This document shows, in pieces, positions 1-6,677 of a DNA stretch of 20,157 nt. A program made the translations under genes and the position numbers. The notes below the pieces were generated by a model that saw only the letters and a program-made list of their open reading frames with translations, made no database searches and was not told the origin of the DNA. How positions within the stretch are numbered: the first letter of the stretch is position 1; every line of letters starts with the position of its first letter. Source of the DNA: JAWVZB01 sp033722375 (lineage in GTDB: Bacteria; Actinomycetota; Nitriliruptoria; Nitriliruptorales; Nitriliruptoraceae); NCBI GenBank assembly GCA_033722375.1, contig JAWVZB010000057.1, positions 1-20,157 on the forward strand, read 5' to 3'.

Positions 1-204
1 AGGTGCACCGAGGCCCAGCTCGACACCACCGGCTGCTGAGGTCCCGGCCGCCTGCGGCTCCGCGCGCTCCCCGCCGACGGGGGGCCGGCGCGAGCCGGGC
101 GGCGCTCTCGACGGGGCGACGAGGCGCCGGGCGGGATCCTCCGACGGGGCTCGAGATGCTCGCGCCGCCGCGGCGTCGTACACCGCCTCCCGGGACGCCG
201 ACCG
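1..204. other. Left-edge stretch with no convincing gene
   Basis: All frames here are rich in Arg, Pro, Ala and Gly without recognisable motifs. One frame is open from the window edge to a TGA at 37-39 and could be the last codons of an upstream gene. Another is open to a TGA at 206-208, overlapping the ATG at 205 as in coupled genes, but its composition is not convincing. I see no gene that can be supported. Confidence 0.3.
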
Positions 205-470
205 ATGAAGTACAGCCCGCCCCGAGAGCTCCTGGCTCGCCTCGACGAGGCTCACGTCGAGGAGGCGCTGCGGGAGCTCTACGTGACCCGCGGCGACAGC
301 GCGCTGCGGCCGGAGGAGCGGAAGAAGATCCCTCAGCTCGCAGGGCTGCTGCCCGTGCTCGCGCGCACGCGCCCCGATCCGCTCCTGGTGGACGCGGCGG
401 CGGGGCGCGCGCCGGTCGCCTCTCGGGCGGCCGTGACCGTGCACCGGATCGGCAGCAGTGGCTGCAGCGT
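205..470 (+). pseudogene. Probable 5' remnant of a SAM-dependent methyltransferase gene
   Basis: From the ATG at 205 the first ~70 residues read like a real protein: a helical N-terminus (MKYSPPRELLARLDEAH) and then LLVDAAAGRAPV, which resembles methyltransferase motif I (family form LVDAxxGKxxxG). After about position 410 the frame loses protein-like character. A DRQQWLQRA-like stretch that might continue the motif-II region lies in another frame near 440-470, which suggests a frameshift. The frame stays open to 840, but its later part is antisense or out of frame to the helicase gene. No complete methyltransferase follows. The assignment rests on one short motif, so it is tentative; a small intact protein of unknown function is the alternative. 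Confidence 0.35.
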
Positions 471-594
471 GCAAGGCCCGGAAACGACCTCTGGGCCGGA
501 CGCGCAGGCACTCCCGCCGCCCAGGTGTCGCGGTCCACCACCGAGGGAGATGAGACCGCGTTGGGGGTGCCCACCCACAACGCACCGGGGCAGA

Positions 595-610
595 CCCACC
601 ATCGGGTGGG
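595..610. repeat. Inverted repeat CCCACC/GGTGGG upstream of the SNF2 gene
   Basis: A perfect 6-bp stem (595-600 with 605-610) encloses a 4-base loop. It lies in the non-coding leader between the decayed region and the helicase gene, 22 bp before a second, stronger inverted repeat. No T-tract follows, so an intrinsic terminator is not clearly indicated. It may be an operator or transcript hairpin. Confidence 0.35.
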
Positions 611-631
611 CCTACCGGCCAGGACAGCCCA

Positions 632-652
632 GCGCCCCGCCAGGCGGGGCGC
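632..652. repeat. 21-bp palindrome about 40 bp before the SNF2 coding start
   Basis: GCGCCCCGCC (632-641) and GGCGGGGCGC (643-652) are perfect reverse complements around a single base. In RNA this would be a very stable hairpin of about 8-9 bp. It sits 40 bp upstream of the likely start of the helicase gene. Without a T-tract it could be a G+C-only terminator of whatever lay upstream, or a repressor site. The sequence does not distinguish these. Confidence 0.45.
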
Positions 653-692
653 CCCGCACGACCACGTTGCCCGCAGAACAGCGAGAAGAACG

Positions 693-3600
693 ATCAGTAC
701 GACCGACGCTCCCAAGGAGCTCGCCGACCTCGTCAAGGACCTCGAGGCCGAGGACGATCGGCTCACGAGCCTCGAGCTCACCGATCTCGAACCCGCGGAC
801 GAGCCTGCCGCACTGTCCGATGAGGACTTCCGAGAGCTGACCGAAGCACGGGTCTTCGGGGTTCCCGAAGATGTCGAGCCGGACTTCGAGGCGCTCTTCG
901 GCGGCAGCGCCAACGGCGAGGACGACGCCTCCGGTAGCGGCCGCGAAGCCGGGTCGGGGCGCACCGACTACTTCGTGGATCTCGCGCAGGCCCATCTCGA
1001 CGGGCTCGCGTCCGACGACGATCTGGAGGAGCTCGAGGAGCACGAGGACGAGTGGATCGAAGCGCTCCAGGTGCTCAAGGCGCGGCTTCGCGGGACGATC
1101 GCCAACCTCGAAGGGTCCGTTCGGGGCCCCGAACGCGAGCTCGTCCTCGCCGACTTCGGGGAGGAGTTGCGCCGCATCGACATCATGCTCGCCGAGCTGA
1201 CCGGCACCGCCCCGCCCGAGCCCGCCAAGACCTCCACCGCGGCCGAGGTGCTGCCCGAGCTCCCTCCGCTCTCCGACCCCCAGATCCAGTTGTCGTGGGG
1301 CGACGGACGGGTGATCGCCTGGGCCAGCGGGGCGTACGCCAACTCACTGCCGGGTGACGAGCTCGTGGAGTTGCTCACCGAGGCCGGCTCATCGGCGGAC
1401 GCCTGGGAGACCCACGCCCCGATCGCGTTACCCGACGATCGCAAGGCCGATGCGGTCAGCGCCCCGCTCGCGTCCGTGCTCGGTTGGCTCGTGTCGGTCG
1501 GCGCGGCCAGCGGCGACGATGCCGACGGCCCCGACGTCGACTTCGGCGTCAGCGCGCACTGGCTCGGACTCGTTGCCGCACTCGGGGTCCGGCTGGTCGC
1601 CCAGGGACGGATGGTCCCCCAACTCGACCGCTCGAAGGACCCCGACAACAAGACCAAGGGCGACAACGAACGCTCGATGTTCGCGGTCCACTGGGTGCCG
1701 ACGCTGATCGACGAGGACGAGCTGGCGTCTCTGGCGCACTCCATGCCCGGGGCCGTCACTGCGCCCAACGGTAAGAACGGCAAGAACGGCAACGGCAAGA
1801 AGAACAACACCGCCCTGACCCGCACGATCCTCGGAGCGTGCGTCGACGCGATCTGCCGCGACGCCGCCTCCCACCTCGCCGTCCCCGCCCCGCCGCCGCG
1901 ACCACGGACCGGGGCCGAGGTCGCCGAGACCTTCCTGGCGCGGCTCGACGGGACCGCCTTCGACGCGCCGGACAAGCACGCGACCGGACTGTCGCACGGG
2001 CTGCGGCGATGGGCCGAGCCGGTCATCGGGCAGACCAAGCTGAAGCTCACCGTGCGGCTCGACCCGCCGGACGACATGGACGCGTGGCACCTCAAGACCT
2101 TCGCCCCGATCGGCAAGGGACGCATCGACCAGGTCGAGCCGGCCATGTCGAAGGCGTCGAACAACCGCCGCGAGGCCATCAAGGCCGAGCTGGAACGGCT
2201 CGAGACGCTCTACCCGCCGCTCGCCGCGGACCGCTCCAAGCACCGCGGTGAGGTGCTCCTCAGCCAGGACGAGGCATGGGAGTTCATGACCGACACCGGT
2301 CAGGACCTCGTCGCCGCCGGGTTCGAGGTACAGGTCCCCCCGATCGAGAAGAAGTCCAAGTCGCCTGGGCTCAAGGTCACCTCGACCGGCGCGGGCGAAC
2401 GCGGCCAGACCCAAGTCGGCGCCAACGACCTCGCCAACGTCCACTGGACCGCGGTGGTCGGCGACGTCGAGCTCACCGCCGAGGACCTCCGCGAGCTGTC
2501 CGAGCAGTCCCGGCCGCTCGTGAAGGCGCACGGCAAGTGGGTGCCCGTCTCCCATGCCGACCTCGAGAAGGCCGCCGAGGCACTGCGCGAGCGCCAGGAG
2601 CAGCAGCGGCTCACCGGGGCGCAGATGCTGCGCTACGCGCTCGGGCTGGAGACCGGACCGCTCGCCGGTGGCGTCGTCGTCGACGGCGAAGGCTGGGCGA
2701 TGGACCTGTGGCGCTCCGCCCAGGACATCCCCGAGCAGCCCACGACCACCCCCGAGGGGTTCTCCGGCGAGCTGCGCAAGTACCAGGCTGACGCGCTCGC
2801 ATGGCTCGACTTCCTCGACTCGGCCGGGCTCGGCGGATGCCTCGCCCTCGACATGGGGCTCGGCAAGACCCCCGTCATGCTCGCCCACCTCCAGCTCACC
2901 ACCCACCGCGGCCCCCACCTCGTGATCGCCCCGCCGGCGGTCGTCGGGAACTGGGCGTCAGAGGCCAAGCGGTTCGTGCCCGACCTCGACGTCGTGGTCC
3001 ACCACGGCGCGGGGCGCGCCGAGGACCTCCGCGAGATCCGCGACGAGCTCTCCGACGCGGACGTGCTCATCACCACCTACGGGACGGCGCTGCGCGACAT
3101 CGGGGAACTCGAAGAGATCGACTGGGGCAAGGTCGTCCTCGACGAGGCCCAGGTCATCAAGAACCACACCACCGAGACCGCCCAGGCGCTACGCCGCCTG
3201 AACGCCCACGCCAAGGCGGTCCTGACCGGGACCCCGATCGAGAACGGCCTCGGGGACCTGTGGTCGCTGATGGACTTCGTGAACCCGGGGCTCGTCGGCG
3301 ACCGGTCGAGCTTCATCACCCAGTTGTCGGCGGACAACGGACACGACAGCGCCGAGCACGTGCTCCGCACCCTCAACGGTGTGCTGGTGTTCCGCCGCAC
3401 GAAGGCCGAGCCGGTCATCGCTCAGGAGCTGCCGGACCGCATCGACGAGCTCGACCACTGCCCGATGACCAAGGAGCAGATCGGGCTCTACCAGGCCGTG
3501 CTCGACGAGCTCGTCGTCGACACCTCGAGCGACGACGGCAGCCCCAAGAAGAAGGGCGCTGTTCTGGCCGCGATCACCGCCCTCAAGCAGATCTGCAACC

Positions 3601-4211
3601 ACCCCGCCGCCTACACCGGCGACGACGAGCCACTCGAGGGCCGCTCCGGCAAGCTCGAACGGCTCGAGGAGATCATCGACAACGTCTTCGCCAACGACGA
3701 GCGGATGCTGATCTTCACCCACTTCGCCACCTGGGGCGAGCGGCTCGCCGGCTACCTCACCGAGAAGACCGGCACCCAGATCCGCTGCTACCACGGTGGG
3801 CTCGCGCGGGGCGCACGCGACAAGATGATCAAGGAGTTCCAAGCCGGCAAGGGTGCCGGGGCGTTGGTCCTGTCGCTCAAGGCCGGCGGGACCGGGCTGA
3901 ACCTCACGGCCGCCAGCCACGTGGTGCTCTACGACCGCTGGTGGAACCCGGCGGTCGAGGACCAGGCGCGCGACCGGGCGTGGCGCATCGGCCAGGACAA
4001 GACCGTGGTGGCCCACCGGCTGGTCGTTCCCGGCACCGTCGACGAACGGGTCGAGGAGGTCGTCCAGGGCAAGCGCAAGATCGCCGACATGGTGCTCCCG
4101 AAGTCCAGCTCGGTCAGCGACCTCGACTCCGACCAGCTCCAGAAGGCACTCGGGATCAACCCCGATCAGATGCTCACGGCCGACGAGATCGACGAGGAAG
4201 GGGGTAGCTGA
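693..4211 (+). CDS. SNF2/Rad54-family DEAD/DEAH helicase-like ATPase (HelZ type)
   Basis: A Swi2/Snf2 superfamily-2 ATPase that would translocate on double-stranded DNA. Counting from 693, the first ~170 residues are strongly acidic. An N-terminal region typical of actinobacterial HelZ-like proteins follows, then the bacterial SNF2-associated domain (about 520-650). The ATPase core has Walker A DMGLGKT (720-726), Walker B DEAQ (817-820), LTGTPIEN (844-851), GGTGLNL (from 1065) and QARDRAWRIGQ (1091-1101). Total length is about 1172 residues, long for bacterial SNF2 proteins. Codon use is clearly coding from about 700, yet no ATG, GTG or TTG occurs there. The best candidate is ATC at 693, four bases after GAGAAG; the nearest upstream in-frame starts, TTG 561 and GTG 567, lie in non-coding-looking DNA. 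The stop overlaps the next ATG by one base, so the two genes are coupled. Its role is unknown; DNA repair or defence is possible. Family assignment is certain, start is not. Confidence 0.93.
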   Translation: MSTTDAPKELADLVKDLEAEDDRLTSLELTDLEPADEPAALSDEDFRELTEARVFGVPEDVEPDFEALFGGSANGEDDASGSGREAGSGRTDYFVDLAQAHLDGLASDDDLEELEEHEDEWIEALQVLKARLRGTIANLEGSVRGPERELVLADFGEELRRIDIMLAELTGTAPPEPAKTSTAAEVLPELPPLSDPQIQLSWGDGRVIAWASGAYANSLPGDELVELLTEAGSSADAWETHAPIALPDDRKADAVSAPLASVLGWLVSVGAASGDDADGPDVDFGVSAHWLGLVAALGVRLVAQGRMVPQLDRSKDPDNKTKGDNERSMFAVHWVPTLIDEDELASLAHSMPGAVTAPNGKNGKNGNGKKNNTALTRTILGACVDAICRDAASHLAVPAPPPRPRTGAEVAETFLARLDGTAFDAPDKHATGLSHGLRRWAEPVIGQTKLKLTVRLDPPDDMDAWHLKTFAPIGKGRIDQVEPAMSKASNNRREAIKAELERLETLYPPLAADRSKHRGEVLLSQDEAWEFMTDTGQDLVAAGFEVQVPPIEKKSKSPGLKVTSTGAGERGQTQVGANDLANVHWTAVVGDVELTAEDLRELSEQSRPLVKAHGKWVPVSHADLEKAAEALRERQEQQRLTGAQMLRYALGLETGPLAGGVVVDGEGWAMDLWRSAQDIPEQPTTTPEGFSGELRKYQADALAWLDFLDSAGLGGCLALDMGLGKTPVMLAHLQLTTHRGPHLVIAPPAVVGNWASEAKRFVPDLDVVVHHGAGRAEDLREIRDELSDADVLITTYGTALRDIGELEEIDWGKVVLDEAQVIKNHTTETAQALRRLNAHAKAVLTGTPIENGLGDLWSLMDFVNPGLVGDRSSFITQLSADNGHDSAEHVLRTLNGVLVFRRTKAEPVIAQELPDRIDELDHCPMTKEQIGLYQAVLDELVVDTSSDDGSPKKKGAVLAAITALKQICNHPAAYTGDDEPLEGRSGKLERLEEIIDNVFANDERMLIFTHFATWGERLAGYLTEKTGTQIRCYHGGLARGARDKMIKEFQAGKGAGALVLSLKAGGTGLNLTAASHVVLYDRWWNPAVEDQARDRAWRIGQDKTVVAHRLVVPGTVDERVEEVVQGKRKIADMVLPKSSSVSDLDSDQLQKALGINPDQMLTADEIDEEGGS

Positions 4212-4540
4212 TGGGACGCCGACGCCGACGCCGCAAGAACCGCAACAACAAGCAGCGCAACAACCAGCAGCAGAAGAACCGCAACGAGCCGCAGCGCCCC
4301 GACGGCCCCGGGTTCTGGGGTGACCCGTCCAAGCTGCCCGAGATCACCGAGGGCATCACCATCACCGACGACCCGCACGCGGTGCCGCGGTCGCTCGGCG
4401 AGCCGCCGCTCCCGCAGAAGCGCGAGATCGCCGGCCACTACTTCGAAGCGATCTACGAGCGCGCCATCAACACCGCCGGGGCGCTCGCGGCGGCTGGGGG
4501 TCTGATCGACTACGAGGAGCTGTCCGGCACGCAGTCCTGA
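4211..4540 (+). CDS. Small basic protein coupled to the SNF2 ATPase, function unknown
   Basis: A 109-residue protein whose ATG shares one base with the TGA of the helicase gene (TGATG), so it is almost certainly co-translated with it. Residues 1-30 are an extreme run of Arg, Lys, Asn and Gln (MGRRRRRRKNRNN...). The remaining ~80 residues look folded and include PSKLPEITEGITITDDPHAVPRSLGEPPLP and a C-terminal helix. The basic tail could bind nucleic acid or the acidic N-terminus of its partner. I recognise no domain. A short GAGCC/GGCTC hairpin (4539-4553) begins inside the stop codon. Confidence 0.75.
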   Translation: MGRRRRRRKNRNNKQRNNQQQKNRNEPQRPDGPGFWGDPSKLPEITEGITITDDPHAVPRSLGEPPLPQKREIAGHYFEAIYERAINTAGALAAAGGLIDYEELSGTQS

Positions 4541-4553
4541 GCCGGGAAGGCTC
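4539..4553 (+). terminator. Weak hairpin after the SNF2 operon
   Basis: GAGCC and GGCTC pair around GGGAA immediately at the stop codon of the small basic protein. The stem is only 5 bp and no T-run follows. It lies between this operon and a convergent minus-strand gene ending at 4584, a place where a terminator is expected. Confidence 0.25.
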
Positions 4554-4583
4554 GGACCGACTGCTTCGCCCCGGCGGTCCGCG

Positions 4584-5141
4584 CTACTCGTTCCGCGTCG
4601 GCCAGGCACCGTCGTAGTCGCGGCGGAAGCCCTGCCCCTTGCTGATCAACGCATCCACCCGGTCGAGGCGGTCCGTGAGCTCTCCGGCGGTCAAGCCCGC
4701 TGCCGACGCGAGGTCGTGTACGTCCGCTGAGCGCAGCGCCACCACCCCGGTCACCGGTGATCCCCGCTCGTTGACGATCCGTTCGGCGTGCTCCGCCACC
4801 TCGGAAAGCTCCGGCCCGTCGGCTTCCGCGGCGGCGCGGCGCAGCGCCCGCATGTCGACGGTCAACCGGACCGGCTCGAGCTCGTCCGCACAATCGTGGC
4901 AGACCACGAAGGAGAAGTGTTCGCCTGCTTCGTGGCGGTACTCGAGCCGCCAGCGCTGATCCGAGAGCGACGAGCGTCCGCAGCGCGAACAGGTCCATTC
5001 GCCACCGGGCACCCCGTCCTCCCACGGGGCGACGAACAGGATCTCGCGGGCGCCGGGTTCCAGCTCGACCTCGAAGCCCTCGACGCTGCGGCTCGTCGCT
5101 GCCTGCGAGCCCTCGCCGGGCAGGTCGCTGCTGTTCGTCAT
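4584..5141 (-). CDS. Zinc-ribbon-like protein with two CxxC pairs (paralogue 1)
   Basis: A 185-residue protein that I do not recognise as a named family. It has CSRC (51-54) and CHDC (81-84), a spacing typical of a four-cysteine zinc ribbon, within WTCSRCGR...FSFVVCHDCADELEPVRLTVDMRAL. The C-terminal part (about 138-168, ADVHDLASAAGLTAGELTDRLDRVDALI) looks like a small helix-turn-helix or winged-helix segment. The ATG at 5141 has no Shine-Dalgarno sequence. A TACGGT -10-like box ends seven bases before it, which fits leaderless transcription, common in actinobacteria. It lies 55 bp downstream of a clear paralogue and may share its transcript. A zinc-binding nucleic-acid protein is the likeliest reading, by inference only. 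Confidence 0.8.
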   Translation of the reverse strand: MTNSSDLPGEGSQAATSRSVEGFEVELEPGAREILFVAPWEDGVPGGEWTCSRCGRSSLSDQRWRLEYRHEAGEHFSFVVCHDCADELEPVRLTVDMRALRRAAAEADGPELSEVAEHAERIVNERGSPVTGVVALRSADVHDLASAAGLTAGELTDRLDRVDALISKGQGFRRDYDGAWPTRNE

Positions 5142-5169
5142 GGCAGGAACCGTAGCGCTCGGCGAGCCC

Positions 5170-5197
5170 ACAGCCGGGAGTGTTCGATCCGGGCTGT
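5170..5197 (-). terminator. Possible hairpin between the paired zinc-ribbon genes
   Basis: ACAGCC (5170-5175) and GGCTGT (5192-5197) form a 6-bp stem that extends by two more pairs after a mismatch. It overlaps the stop codon of the upstream paralogue. There is no T-tract, so termination or attenuation is uncertain. Confidence 0.2.
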
Positions 5198-5700
5198 CAG
5201 CCCGCGTCGGACGCCTCGGACGCATCGGTGGGGGCCTGCTCACTCCAGGACGTTTCGGCGGAGTCGCGCCGGATCAGGACGCCGCTCTCGGACAGCCGCT
5301 CGGCGAGCCGTTTCGGCGACGTGCCGGAGGTCTCCGCCAAGCGGTGGACGTCCGCCCATCGCAGCGACAGCTCGTCGCTGCCCCCACCACGCTGGGACGC
5401 CACCCGTCGGGCCAGATCCCTGACCTGTGCGAGCTCCTCATCGTCCCCGACACGCTCGAGCGCACGGAGATCCACGGTGAGACGCAACGGGGACAGTTCC
5501 TCCGCACAGGTGCGGCAGACCAGGAAGCTGTACTGCTGGGCGCCCTGATGCCGATAGTCGACCAGCCAGCTGTCCTGCGTGAGGAAGCCGCGGCCACAGC
5601 GGGCGCAGGACCACGCCGACCCGGCCTCGCCACCGACCCAGGGGGAGACGGAGAGGATCCCTCGATCTCCTGGTGCCAGCGGCAACGGCAGCCTTTCCAA
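5197..5700 (-). CDS. Zinc-ribbon-like protein with two CxxC pairs (paralogue 2)
   Basis: A 167-residue protein clearly homologous to its downstream neighbour. It has CARC (32-35) and CRTC (62-65), the same spacing between cysteine pairs, the shared block VCRTCAEELSPLRLTVDLRAL, and a similar C-terminal helical segment (WADVHRLAETSGTSPKRLAERLSESGVLI). The tail after about residue 145 is acidic and Ser/Ala-rich. The only usable start in this frame is TTG at 5700: upstream there is no ATG, GTG or TTG back to the stop near 5857. The start also matches where homology with the paralogue begins. No good ribosome binding site is visible. Function unknown. Confidence 0.75.
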   Translation of the reverse strand: MERLPLPLAPGDRGILSVSPWVGGEAGSAWSCARCGRGFLTQDSWLVDYRHQGAQQYSFLVCRTCAEELSPLRLTVDLRALERVGDDEELAQVRDLARRVASQRGGGSDELSLRWADVHRLAETSGTSPKRLAERLSESGVLIRRDSAETSWSEQAPTDASEASDAG

Positions 5701-5960
5701 CGTCCGAAGGGGCCGCCGCGCCTCACGGTCAGCGCCCCCGCAGCACGAGACCGTAACGACGCCCCGGGCCCACCGGATGGGTCGAAGGTCCCGGTCCGCG
5801 TGGGATGCAGGATGGGAATCTCCCCCCGACGAGGGTCTGTGAGTACAACCGACTAGTCATCCCGACCTGGCCAGCACGTACTCCTCCCATGCGGACGCGG
5901 CCCCGAGCCGAGACGCACCGTTGACAGCCGCAGCCGTGGTCTGTGAGAGTGCCGGGGCGA

Positions 5961-5986
5961 CACCGAGCCGAGACACCGAGCCGAGG
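5961..5986 (+). repeat. Tandem 13-bp repeat before the six-helix membrane protein
   Basis: CACCGAGCCGAGA (5961-5973) is followed directly by CACCGAGCCGAGG (5974-5986). A related CCGAGCCGAG also occurs at 5903-5912. The second copy runs into the AGGAGG ribosome binding site of the next gene. TTGACA at 5921-5926 could be a -35 box, but the matching -10 (TGAGAG after 17 bases) is poor. Confidence 0.5.
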
Positions 5987-5993
5987 AGGGCCG

Positions 5994-6662
5994 TTGCCGG
6001 AAGCCGCGACCGACGCCATCGACACGGCTCACGTTCATCCCGCCAGCCGGCACGCACCCCGCGTGTGGGCCGGCGCGGCGAGCGGGGCGCTGGTGGTCTT
6101 CGGCTTCGCGGTCATCCACGACCTGTTCATCGTCGACATCTGGTTCAACATCGGACCGATGCTGTTCGCCGGCGCACTCTGCGGAGCGACCCTCGTGTGG
6201 GCCTACAACGCCGCGGTGGTCGACCACACGTCGGGCCGCTGGTTCGGGTACGTGGCGATCTGCGGGGGCCTGATGGTGGCCCTCGGTGGGCTGTCTCTGA
6301 TGGTGCTGAGCCCACGTTTCACCATCGCCGAACTCACGGACAACGACGACGCCCTCGCGCTATTGCTCGGCCCGTCCTGGTGGCTCATGGTGGTCGCCGC
6401 CGGCGGCGGCACCGTGCTCCTGTGGTGGCGGTACGGACGGCGGAGCTCAGCGATCCTCCCGCTGCTCGTCTCCCAGTCCCTGCTGGCCTTCTTCGTCGGC
6501 CACAACTTCGCAACGCTCGGGCTCGTCGAGATGTCGTCGCAACTGCTGATCGGCTTCGCCGAGTTCATCGGGCTGACCGTCTTCCTCGGCCTCGGGTTCG
6601 CCGGGGCGCTCCACGTCCTGACGGGAGTGTCTTCGAGGACGGGGCGTGCGCCCTCGGGCTGA
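5994..6662 (+). CDS. Six-helix integral membrane protein, function unknown
   Basis: About 222 residues with six hydrophobic helices: WAGAASGALVVFGFAVIHDL, IGPMLFAGALCGATLVWAY, YVAICGGLMVALGGLSLMVL, LALLLGPSWWLMVVAAGGG, LPLLVSQSLLAFFVGHNFA and LLIGFAEFIGLTVFLGLGF. I recognise no family. A GTG at 5943 would add 17 residues. I prefer TTG at 5994 because AGGAGG (5984-5989) stands four bases before it, and the region between holds a tandem repeat rather than convincing protein. The gene converges on the CcdA-like selenoprotein candidate with only 15 bp between stops. Confidence 0.75.
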   Translation: MPEAATDAIDTAHVHPASRHAPRVWAGAASGALVVFGFAVIHDLFIVDIWFNIGPMLFAGALCGATLVWAYNAAVVDHTSGRWFGYVAICGGLMVALGGLSLMVLSPRFTIAELTDNDDALALLLGPSWWLMVVAAGGGTVLLWWRYGRRSSAILPLLVSQSLLAFFVGHNFATLGLVEMSSQLLIGFAEFIGLTVFLGLGFAGALHVLTGVSSRTGRAPSG

Positions 6663-6676
6663 GCCGGCCGGTTCAG
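6659..6676. terminator. Palindrome between convergent genes
   Basis: CTGAGCCGG (6659-6667) and CCGGTTCAG (6668-6676) pair with one G-T mismatch. The palindrome covers the stop of the membrane protein and almost reaches the stop of the convergent CcdA-like gene, so it could serve both as a terminator. No T-tract is present on either side. Confidence 0.3.
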
Positions 6677-6677
6677 G

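Noticed and set aside
3..692. The SNF2 frame extended back to position 3
   Set aside because: The translation before about 690 is Arg/Pro/Ala-rich, overlaps the better 205 frame and crosses two inverted repeats. Coding character begins near 700.
1428..2918. Long minus-strand open frame inside the SNF2 gene
   Set aside because: It is a GC-rich shadow of the helicase coding sequence with no domain signal.
693..4540. DISARM or another named defence system
   Set aside because: Only an SNF2 ATPase and a small unknown protein are present; the other required components are not in the window.
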